Positions 57,157 through 64,000 of a stretch of DNA of 64,000 bases are shown here, piece after piece. The stretch is from CAVYHX01 sp963768415 (GTDB lineage: Bacteria; Pseudomonadota; Gammaproteobacteria; UBA9214), in assembly GCA_963768415.1 (NCBI GenBank), contig CAVYHX010000026.1:1-64000 (forward strand), read 5' to 3'. Made by a program: the position numbers and the translations under genes. Each line of letters opens with the position of its first letter. The first letter of the stretch is position 1. Below the pieces are notes generated by a model. That model saw only the letters and a program-made list of their open reading frames with translations, made no database searches and was not told where the DNA came from.

Positions 57157-59592
57157 ATGGACAAAAATATGACAGATCAAGTCTCAGGCGCGATACCGGT
57201 ATTACCACTCAGGGATGTGGTTGTCTATCCTCACATGGTGATTCCGCTGTTCGTCGGCCGTGAAAAATCCATCAATGCACTCGATACTGCCATGCAGGAA
57301 GACAAGCAGATCCTGCTGGTCGCACAGACAAACGCCGAGATAGACGACCCGACTGTGGATGACATCCACGAAATCGGAACCCTTTCGACCATCCTGCAAT
57401 TGCTGAAATTGCCTGACGGTACCGTCAAGGTCTTGGTGGAGGGGGTGGAGCGCGCACGCATCAGCAAGTTTGAAGATACCGAAGCATTTTTTACTGCTCA
57501 CGTCGAACTGCTCGAGGTAACCGGTGAATCCGGCGTCGAGGAAAAAGAGCTCGAGGTTCTTACTCACTCATTACTCGCCATGTTCGACCAGTACGTCAAG
57601 CTGAACAAGAAAGTACCCCCTGAAATACTGACATCACTGTCCGGTATCGATGAAATCGGCAGGCTGACCGATACCATTGCGGCGCACATGTCGCTCAAGC
57701 TTGATGAAAAGCAAAAGATACTCGAGGTCGTGAATCCCAAGGAACGCATCGAAAAACTGATGGTATTGATCGAAGGCGAGATCGATATCATGCAGATAGA
57801 GAAACGTATTCGTGGCCGCGTAAAACAGCAAATGGAGAAAAGCCAGCGCGAGTACTACCTCAACGAACAAATGAAGGCCATCCAGAAAGAGCTGGGTGAC
57901 ATGGAAGATGTGCCCAGCGAGATCGAGGAGCTGGAAGCCAAGATCAACAAGGCGGGCATGAGCAAGGAGGCCAAGGCCAAGGCAACTTCCGAAATGAACA
58001 AGCTCAAGATGATGTCGCCGATGTCCGCCGAGGCGACAGTTGTCCGCAATTACGTTGACTGGCTGGTTAACGTACCCTGGAAAAAGAAATCCAAGATCCG
58101 TCATGATCTCGCTGGTGCCGAGGACGTGCTTGAGCAGGATCACTACGGACTCGATAAGGTCAAGGAACGTATCCTTGAATACCTGGCTGTTCAGCAGCGC
58201 GTCAAGAAACTCAAGGGGCCCATTTTGTGCCTTGTTGGACCACCGGGAGTAGGCAAGACTTCACTGGGTCGATCTATAGCGCGCGCCACGAATCGTAAAT
58301 TTACCCGCATGTCCCTGGGTGGAGTGCGCGACGAGGCCGAGATTCGTGGTCACCGGCGTACCTATATCGGCTCGCTGCCGGGCAAGATCGTGCAGAACCT
58401 GTCAAAGGTAGGGGTTCGCAATCCCCTGTTTTTACTTGACGAGCTGGACAAGATGTCCACGGATTTCCGTGGTGATCCGTCATCGGCATTGCTGGAGGTA
58501 CTGGACCCGGAGCAGAACACGGCATTCAATGACCACTACATGGAAGTTGATTTTGATTTGTCCGATGTCATGTTCGTGGCCACTGCCAACACCATGAACA
58601 TACCCGCCCCATTGCTGGATCGCATGGAGGTTATTCGCATATCGGGCTATACGGAAGACGAGAAAATCAATATCGCGATGAATTACCTGCTGCAAAAGCA
58701 GATCAAGAATAACGGCCTCAAGGATGACGAGATCTCCATCAGCGAACGGGCTATTCGCGATATCGTGCGTTTCTATACCCGTGAGGCCGGAGTGCGCAAT
58801 CTGGAGCGCGAAATTTCCAAGATATGCCGCAAGGTAGTCAAGGAACTGGTACTCAGGGAGAAAGGCAGAAAGATTTCGGTCACCCCCAGGAATATTGAAA
58901 AGTACCTGGGCGTAAAACGTTTTCGCTATGGACGTGCAGAGGAACATGACCAGGTTGGCCAGGTGACCGGCCTTGCATGGACCGAGGTTGGCGGCGAGCT
59001 GTTGACCATTGAATCCGCAGTGGTTCCCGGCAAGGGCAAGATGATACATACCGGGCAGCTTGGTGACGTCATGCAGGAATCGATTCATGCCGCGACCACG
59101 GTTGTGCGCAGTCGGGCAGCCCTGCTGGGTATCGATCCCGATTTCTATCAGAAATACGATATGCACGTGCATGTACCCGAGGGTGCCACTCCAAAAGACG
59201 GTCCCAGTGCGGGTGTCGGCATGTGCACGGCACTGGTGTCTGCACTGACCGGTATTCCGGTTTGTGCCGATGTCGCCATGACCGGTGAAATCACGTTGCG
59301 AGGTGAGGTATTGCCGATAGGTGGCCTGAAGGAAAAACTGCTCGCTGCACATCGTGGCGGGATTTCGATCGTCCTGATTCCGGAAGAAAATCGGAAAGAT
59401 CTTGCGGAAATACCCAAGACTGTCAAGGACAAGCTGGATATCCGCCCGGTGAGATGGATCGACGAGGTGTTGCAGGTGGCCCTGTCGCACCAGCCGACGC
59501 CCCTCGCGGATCCGGAAAACAAGGACCCGGGCACCAAGACCAAGGAAAAAACCAAGGTCAGAGCCAAGGAAAAACCCTTGCGCGCTCACTAA
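57157..59592 (+). CDS. lon: ATP-dependent protease Lon
   Basis: Serine-lysine AAA+ protease. About 811 residues. N-domain: IPVLPLRDVVVYPHMVIPLF. Walker A: GPILCLVGPPGVGKTSLGRS. Walker B: NPLFLLDELDKMS. Protease domain: PEGATPKDGPSAGVGMCTAL with the catalytic Ser, and TLRGEVLPIGGLKEKLLAAH with the Lys. Lys/Thr-rich tail (KDPGTKTKEKTKVRAKEK) is longer than usual. Start could be ATG 57157 or 57169. Intact. Confidence 0.97.
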   Translation: MDKNMTDQVSGAIPVLPLRDVVVYPHMVIPLFVGREKSINALDTAMQEDKQILLVAQTNAEIDDPTVDDIHEIGTLSTILQLLKLPDGTVKVLVEGVERARISKFEDTEAFFTAHVELLEVTGESGVEEKELEVLTHSLLAMFDQYVKLNKKVPPEILTSLSGIDEIGRLTDTIAAHMSLKLDEKQKILEVVNPKERIEKLMVLIEGEIDIMQIEKRIRGRVKQQMEKSQREYYLNEQMKAIQKELGDMEDVPSEIEELEAKINKAGMSKEAKAKATSEMNKLKMMSPMSAEATVVRNYVDWLVNVPWKKKSKIRHDLAGAEDVLEQDHYGLDKVKERILEYLAVQQRVKKLKGPILCLVGPPGVGKTSLGRSIARATNRKFTRMSLGGVRDEAEIRGHRRTYIGSLPGKIVQNLSKVGVRNPLFLLDELDKMSTDFRGDPSSALLEVLDPEQNTAFNDHYMEVDFDLSDVMFVATANTMNIPAPLLDRMEVIRISGYTEDEKINIAMNYLLQKQIKNNGLKDDEISISERAIRDIVRFYTREAGVRNLEREISKICRKVVKELVLREKGRKISVTPRNIEKYLGVKRFRYGRAEEHDQVGQVTGLAWTEVGGELLTIESAVVPGKGKMIHTGQLGDVMQESIHAATTVVRSRAALLGIDPDFYQKYDMHVHVPEGATPKDGPSAGVGMCTALVSALTGIPVCADVAMTGEITLRGEVLPIGGLKEKLLAAHRGGISIVLIPEENRKDLAEIPKTVKDKLDIRPVRWIDEVLQVALSHQPTPLADPENKDPGTKTKEKTKVRAKEKPLRAH

Positions 59593-59612
59593 CTTCCCGC
59601 TGTTGTCAATAG

Positions 59613-59648
59613 AACCCGCCGGTGTAAATCAGCACCGGCGGGTTTTTT
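59613..59648 (+). terminator. Rho-independent terminator of lon
   Basis: Perfect 12-bp stem AACCCGCCGGTG (59613-59624) with CACCGGCGGGTT (59633-59644), then six T, 21 nt after the lon stop. Confidence 0.92.
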
Positions 59649-59772
59649 GCGCCGGACAACTATGTTCTAATAGCGGCGGATCAGTACTGTGTGCCGCGCA
59701 GGCCGGTGCTATTGGCAAGGTGTAGTTGGCAAACGATTTCATTACATATAATCATTCCCGAGGATATCTACA

Positions 59773-60045
59773 ATGAATAAATCTGAATTGATTGATGCAG
59801 TAGCTGGTAGAGCCGACCTGTCAATAGAGGATGCAACCAAAGCTGTTTCTGCTGTTATTGACAGCATCACCGACACACTGCGCAGCGGTGACCAGGTCAC
59901 TCTGGTCGGCTTTGGCACCTTCTCGGTGCGTGAGCGTGCCGCGAGAGCCGGTCGTAACCCGCAAACCGGTGAGACTATCCAGATCAAGGCTTCCAAATCA
60001 GCCGGTTTCAAGGCTGGAAAAGCCCTCAAGGATGCCGTAAACTAA
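59773..60045 (+). CDS. hupB: DNA-binding protein HU (beta type)
   Basis: Histone-like nucleoid protein, 90 residues. MNKSELIDAVAGRADLSIED, LVGFGTFSVRERAARAGRNP and TGETIQIKASKSAGFKAGK are textbook HU. It follows lon as hupB does in E. coli. Confidence 0.96.
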   Translation: MNKSELIDAVAGRADLSIEDATKAVSAVIDSITDTLRSGDQVTLVGFGTFSVRERAARAGRNPQTGETIQIKASKSAGFKAGKALKDAVN

Positions 60046-60054
60046 CGCGCCCTT

Positions 60055-60130
60055 GGGTGCTTAGCTCAGCTGGGAGAGCGTCGCCCTTACAAGGCGAATG
60101 TCGGGGGTTCGATCCCCTCAGCACCCACCA
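60055..60130 (+). tRNA. tRNA-Val(UAC)
   Basis: Acceptor GGGTGCT/AGCACCC, CCA encoded, anticodon loop CTTACAA gives UAC. 9 nt after the hup stop. Confidence 0.95.
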
Positions 60131-60137
60131 AGGATTA

Positions 60138-60214
60138 GGAGTGGTAGTTCAGTTGGTTAGAATACCGGCCTGTCACGCCGGGGGTCGCGGGTTCGAGTCC
60201 CGTCCACTCCGCCA
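60138..60214 (+). tRNA. tRNA-Asp(GUC)
   Basis: Acceptor GGAGTGG/CCACTCC, encoded CCA, loop CTGTCAC gives GUC. 7 nt after tRNA-Val, same transcript. Confidence 0.95.
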
Positions 60215-60227
60215 TGCTGGACACTGC

Positions 60228-60260
60228 AAGGGCACCTTTAACGGTGCCCTTTCTTTGTTT
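60228..60260 (+). terminator. Rho-independent terminator after tRNA-Asp
   Basis: AAGGGCACC (60228-60236) pairs with GGTGCCCTT (60243-60251), followed by TCTTTGTTT. Confidence 0.8.
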
Positions 60261-60308
60261 ACACGGCGCAATCAGCGTAATTTATCCATCATTCGAGAGA
60301 CGTGAATC

Positions 60309-62228
60309 ATGTTACTGGCTATCCGTGAACGAATCATGGGGGTTGTTGGCTGGATATTGCTCGGCATCCTGACCATCGCCTTTGGATTTTTCGGTCTGTC
60401 GTCGTATTTGCAGACCTCTACCAAGAACTATGCAGCCATGGTCAATGAGGTCGAGATACCTGCCGGGCGCCTGCAGCAAACCTATCAGGAGCTAAGGAAC
60501 CGCATGCGGTCGATGCTGGGCGATGCCTATGATCCAGCCCTGCTGGATGAGGACGCATTAAAGGCGAGTGCCCTGGAGCAATTGATTACCCAGGAGCTGC
60601 TGCGTCAGGCGGCTGACACGGCAGGGTTTGCCGCCAGTGACCAGCTGGTTGCCGCACAGATCAAGTCGGTTGACAGCTTCAGGGAAGACGGGGCTTTTTC
60701 CACTGAGCGCTATGAACGAGTTCTGGCCATGCAGAGGATCACCCCGGCCGAATATGAACGGAGTTTGAAAATCAACTCCATGGCGAACCAGTTGAGATCC
60801 GGCATTATCCAGACGGCAGCCGCAACACCTGCGGCCATCCAGCAGGCTTACCAGCTGCAAACTCAAAAACGCCGATTCCGCTACCTCGTGCTGCGGACGC
60901 AGGATTTTACCGGGCAAGTTGAGGCCAGTGATGCCGACATCAAGGCATACTATGATGCCCACACTGATGAATTCATGTCACCCGAGCGTGTGCGTCTTCA
61001 GTATGTTGAATTGAGTGCCACCCGGCTGGCTGCGGCCAGTGCCATTGACGAGGCGGAGTTGCAGGCACTGTACCAGCAGGAGTCAGCGCGTTATACCACT
61101 CCCGAACAACGTCGTGCACGCCATATACTGATCAGCGTATTGCCCGGTGCAGATGAAGCTGCAGTAACGGAAGCGCGCCAGCGGGCGGAGTCCGTATTGC
61201 AGCGGCTCGATGCGGGAGAAGATTTCGATGCGCTTGCCAGGGAGGTCTCCGACGATACAGTCAGTGCCGCCGCAGGTGGCGACCTGGGCTTCTTCGAACG
61301 GGACGGCGCCATGGTTCCCGAGTTCGAAGCAGCAGTATTCGCCCTGGGTGACGGGCAGCGCAGCGATCTGGTCAGGACATCTTTCGGATTCCACATTATC
61401 GAACTGATGGAGATTAAACCGGAAATCATCAAGCCGCTGGCTGACGTCCGTGATGAACTGATCGACCAGTTGCTCGCGCAGGAACGCGCAGACCTTTTTT
61501 ACGACAAGTCTGAGATTCTCTCGACCCGGGCATTTGAGCAGCCGGACACCCTGCAAGGCGCTGCGGATGCGCTGGGCCTGGAGGTGCAGGAAAGTGACTG
61601 GATTACAGCGTCAGGAGGCGCGGGGATCGGCGCTCATGCAAACGTTGTCAGTATGGCCTTCAGTGAAGATGTACTGCTCGATGGTTACAACAGTGCGCCG
61701 ATTGAAATTGACGATGATCATTTGATTGTCATCAGGGTAATCGAGCACCAGCAGTCCAGCCGGAAACCGCTCGAGGATGTAAAGGATGCAGTCAGGCAAC
61801 AGGTGCTGGATACCAGGGCAAAGGCATGGGTCAGCGCGAAGGGTGGCGAGCTGCTGGGCCAGCTAAAATCAGGCACGCCGCTGGAAACTGTTGCGGAGGC
61901 CGAGGGACTGGAGCTGCAGCAAACAGAGCTGGTCGGGCGCACAGCAAAGCAGATCGACAGGGAGCTGATTCATGCAGCCTTCAGGCTGCAGGCTCCCCGG
62001 GCAGACACGACGGTTTACGGCAGCCACGTACTTGCAAACGGGGACTACGTCCTGATTGCACTGGATGAAGTCAGTACAGATGATTTCCAGGCATTGCCCG
62101 AGGCCACCCGCAAGCAGGCCCTGCGGGAATTGAACCAGGTAGAGGGGAACAGCGAATTCATGGCTGCCATGAAATCACTAAGGAACGCTGCCTCCGTTTC
62201 CATAGCTGAGTCATCGGACCAGCTTTAG
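60309..62228 (+). CDS. ppiD: periplasmic chaperone PpiD (SurA N-domain/parvulin)
   Basis: Inner-membrane-anchored chaperone near the Sec translocon. 639 residues. N-terminal anchor MGVVGWILLGILTIAFGFFG. SurA-like N-domain has LLDEDALKASALEQLITQEL and FREDGAFSTERYERVL. Parvulin domain has RARHILISVLPGADE, LAREVSDDTVSAAAGGDLGF and FGFHIIELMEIKPE. The gene follows hup as in E. coli. Intact. Confidence 0.95.
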   Translation: MLLAIRERIMGVVGWILLGILTIAFGFFGLSSYLQTSTKNYAAMVNEVEIPAGRLQQTYQELRNRMRSMLGDAYDPALLDEDALKASALEQLITQELLRQAADTAGFAASDQLVAAQIKSVDSFREDGAFSTERYERVLAMQRITPAEYERSLKINSMANQLRSGIIQTAAATPAAIQQAYQLQTQKRRFRYLVLRTQDFTGQVEASDADIKAYYDAHTDEFMSPERVRLQYVELSATRLAAASAIDEAELQALYQQESARYTTPEQRRARHILISVLPGADEAAVTEARQRAESVLQRLDAGEDFDALAREVSDDTVSAAAGGDLGFFERDGAMVPEFEAAVFALGDGQRSDLVRTSFGFHIIELMEIKPEIIKPLADVRDELIDQLLAQERADLFYDKSEILSTRAFEQPDTLQGAADALGLEVQESDWITASGGAGIGAHANVVSMAFSEDVLLDGYNSAPIEIDDDHLIVIRVIEHQQSSRKPLEDVKDAVRQQVLDTRAKAWVSAKGGELLGQLKSGTPLETVAEAEGLELQQTELVGRTAKQIDRELIHAAFRLQAPRADTTVYGSHVLANGDYVLIALDEVSTDDFQALPEATRKQALRELNQVEGNSEFMAAMKSLRNAASVSIAESSDQL

Positions 62229-62258
62229 CGGTTTGTCATCCAGAGGCCAGCGGGGTCA

Positions 62259-63551
62259 ATTGAACTGAAACTGCACTGGCGAATTCTTGTTGCACTGGTC
62301 CTTGCTGTCATCGCAGGCAGCTTGACCGGTACTGATGCGGATATCTTCGGTATCCGCTTCTATGATATCTACGATTTTCTGGGCACGATTTTCATGAATG
62401 CCCTGACAATGCTCATTGTCCCCCTGATTCTCTCCTCAATTATCACCGGCATTGCCGGCATGGGCGACGGCGGTGCTATGGGACGCCTGGGTGGCAAGAC
62501 GCTGCTGTATTACCTGGCGACGACCCTGCTCGCTACCGTCGTCGGACTGGCAATGGTGAATATATTCACACCGGGTATCGTCGACGGTGAACCGGCCAGG
62601 GAGATCATCCCGATATCCGGGCAAAGCATGGATGAAATCGCCGAGCGTGTGCAGGGACGCGGTGCAGGTGATGTGGTCGATATATTCATACGGATGGTTC
62701 CTGCGAACATTGTGGCTGCCGCGGCAGAGGGTAAAATGCTCGGGCTGATCTTTTTCAGTCTTTTGTTCGGTTATTTCATGACTCGTGTTGAAGGGGCAGC
62801 CGGCAAGGCCCTGAAGGATTTCTGGCAGGGCATTTTTGCTGTCATGATGAAGATCACCGACCTGGTGATGCAGTTTGCGCCGGTCGGTGTTTTCGCGCTG
62901 GTCGCCAAGGTCATAGCAACGACGGGCTTTGCCGCCTTTCAGCCGTTAATGGCCTTCTTCTTTACGGTACTCGGGGCACTGGCTTTCCATTTCCTGATTA
63001 CGCTGCCGCTGTTATTGCGGCTGCTTGCAGGCGTCAATCCGTTACGCCATTACCAGGCGATGGCACCGGCATTGTTGACGGCATTTTCGACGGCGTCTTC
63101 ATCGGCAACCCTGCCGTTGTCCATGGATTGTGTCGAGAAACGGGCCGGTGTATCCAATCGCACAACCAGTTTTGTCCTGCCGCTGGGTGCGACTGTCAAT
63201 ATGGACGGTACCGCACTGTATGAGTGTGTCGCCGCCATGTTTATCGCCCAGGCTTACGGACTGGACCTGGGGTTCGGGCAACAGTTTACGGTCGTCCTGG
63301 TGGCCCTGCTGACATCTATCGGGGTGGCCGGTATACCGGCTGCGAGCCTGGTCGCGATTACGATCATCCTGACGACCATCGGCCTCCCGATTGAAGCGGT
63401 TGGCCTGATTCTGGCCGTGGACCGGGTACTCGATATGTGCCGGACCAGTGTGAATATATTCAGCGACTCCTGCGGTGCTGTGATAATTGGCCACTCGGAG
63501 GGCGAGCAGGGGATACTGAAACTACCTGTCGAGCAGGCGGAGCGAATATAA
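62259..63551 (+). CDS. dicarboxylate/amino acid:cation symporter (SDF family)
   Basis: Sodium- or proton-coupled carrier of the DctA/GltP family. 430 residues if translation begins at 62259. Helices are seen throughout. Family motifs: LTMLIVPLILSSIITGIAG, a serine-rich hairpin (STASSSATLPLSMDCVEKRA), GATVNMDGTALYE (NMDGT) and DRVLDMCRTSVNIFSDSCGA. The natural first helix (LHWRILVALVLAVIAGSL) is in frame but has no ATG, GTG or TTG before it; the frame runs back to an ATT at 62259. A TTG at 62322 would cut the first helix. Either a rare start codon or a small sequence error is present. Convergent with fabI. Confidence 0.88.
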   Translation: MELKLHWRILVALVLAVIAGSLTGTDADIFGIRFYDIYDFLGTIFMNALTMLIVPLILSSIITGIAGMGDGGAMGRLGGKTLLYYLATTLLATVVGLAMVNIFTPGIVDGEPAREIIPISGQSMDEIAERVQGRGAGDVVDIFIRMVPANIVAAAAEGKMLGLIFFSLLFGYFMTRVEGAAGKALKDFWQGIFAVMMKITDLVMQFAPVGVFALVAKVIATTGFAAFQPLMAFFFTVLGALAFHFLITLPLLLRLLAGVNPLRHYQAMAPALLTAFSTASSSATLPLSMDCVEKRAGVSNRTTSFVLPLGATVNMDGTALYECVAAMFIAQAYGLDLGFGQQFTVVLVALLTSIGVAGIPAASLVAITIILTTIGLPIEAVGLILAVDRVLDMCRTSVNIFSDSCGAVIIGHSEGEQGILKLPVEQAERI

Positions 63552-63604
63552 GCCGGTGACAGCAGGGAATTGGCGGGTGTCCCCGGAGCCGGGGCCAGGT
63601 ATTG

Positions 63605-64000
63605 CTACACGACAGATGCCATCCCGACAGTGTTGTAGCCGCCATCTACATAGGTAATCTCGCCGGTGATACCGGCAGCGAGGTCCGAACACAGAAAAGC
63701 GGCGGCATTACCGACGTCCTCGATGGTGACATTGCGGCGCAGCGGTGCAGTGCCGGCAAACGTTTCCAGCAGCTTGCGGAAGTTACTGATACCCGCGGCA
63801 GCCAGCGTCCTGATCGGTCCGGCAGAGATCGCATTGACACGAATACCTTCAGGCCCGAGGCTTTGCGCGAGATAACGCACGTTGGCTTCCAGGCTCGCCT
63901 TTGCCAGACCCATCACGTTGTAGTTGGGTATGGATTGCACTGCGCCGAGGTAGCTCAGGGTCAACAATGCGCCATTGCGTCCCTGCATCAGCGGGCGTCC
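63605..64000 (-). CDS. fabI: enoyl-[acyl-carrier-protein] reductase FabI (3' part)
   Basis: NADH-dependent last step of fatty acid elongation. Only the C-terminal 131 residues are inside the window; the gene continues past 64000. SDR core: NGALLTLSYLGAVQSIPNYN, the YNVMGLAK catalytic Tyr-Lys, GIRVNAISAGPIRTLAA and ITGEITYVDGGYNTVG. Confidence 0.93.
   Translation of the reverse strand, partial: GRPLMQGRNGALLTLSYLGAVQSIPNYNVMGLAKASLEANVRYLAQSLGPEGIRVNAISAGPIRTLAAAGISNFRKLLETFAGTAPLRRNVTIEDVGNAAAFLCSDLAAGITGEITYVDGGYNTVGMASVV

Noticed and set aside
57202..59589. Long antisense frames inside lon
   Set aside because: They are shadows of codon bias in the intact lon gene on the plus strand.

Overview
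The window is a chromosomal segment of a gammaproteobacterium. Evidence: gene order leuC-leuD-asd-fimV-truA-trpF-trpB-trpA-accD-folC-dedD-cvpA-purF-metZ, the tig-clpP-clpX-lon-hup-tRNA-ppiD block, queA-tgt-yajC-secD-secF, a FleQ/FlhG/FliA flagellar regulator set and fimV. The moderately GC-rich sequence and a PEP-CTERM protein with a VPxPAAVWLFG-type tail fit an environmental lineage near Chromatiales/Pseudomonas-like gammas. Species cannot be told from the sequence alone.

Layout. 0.3-3.1 kb: two leftward secreted-protein genes, an Asp/Ser-rich protein and a PEP-CTERM protein. 3.4-5.7 kb: relA, broken by about a dozen single-base indels. 5.7-6.5 kb: a REP-like palindrome, two tRNAs and a tiny FlgM-like gene. 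7-13.5 kb: flagellar and c-di-GMP regulation (fleQ, a globin-PAS-GGDEF-EAL protein, flhG, fliA, a GYF-domain membrane protein). 13.5-15.1 kb: AMMECR1 and Memo genes and tRNA-Leu(CAA). 15.1-20.6 kb: queA-tgt-yajC-secD-secF. 21-25.8 kb, mostly leftward: suhB, a sigma/anti-sigma/DUF3106 operon, a His-rich secreted protein, psd, and a PCu(A)C-Sco copper-delivery pair. 25.9-31.9 kb: prmB, two small unknown genes, aroC, an MFS transporter, leuCD. 32-48.3 kb: asd through a MetZ locus preceded by a SAM-II-type riboswitch with a terminator, then a glycerate kinase and a lipoprotein. 48.4-52.3 kb: lpxH, a lipoprotein cyclophilin, cysS, folD. 52.5-53.4 kb: a tRNA array in which tRNA-Arg(UCU) is interrupted inside its anticodon by a 239-nt group I intron. 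53.5-64 kb: tig, clpP, clpX, a sigma-32-type promoter, lon, hup, tRNA-Val and tRNA-Asp, ppiD, a dicarboxylate/cation symporter, and the 3' part of fabI.

Functional links. Protein quality control is concentrated at 53-62 kb (trigger factor, ClpXP, Lon, PpiD). Secretion is at 17-20 kb. Tryptophan, leucine, aspartate-family, methionine, purine and folate biosynthesis fill 29-46 kb. Flagellar transcription control (FleQ, FlhG, FliA, FlgM-like) is at 6-13 kb.

A caution runs through the annotation. At least a dozen conserved genes (relA, fleQ, queA, tgt, secD, psd, the MFS gene, leuC, trpB, folC, tig, clpX, and the PEP-CTERM gene) need single-base corrections, nearly all removal of one extra base, to read through. 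Several are essential or nearly so and the flanking protein sequence is otherwise intact, so sequencing/assembly insertions are the likeliest cause. They are listed as genes spanning the apparent frameshifts.

The strongest unusual element is the intron-containing tRNA-Arg(UCU). Next are the SAM-II-like riboswitch, the FlhG homologue without its signature lysine, the RelA that keeps an apparently intact hydrolase motif, and the absence of leuB from its usual place.
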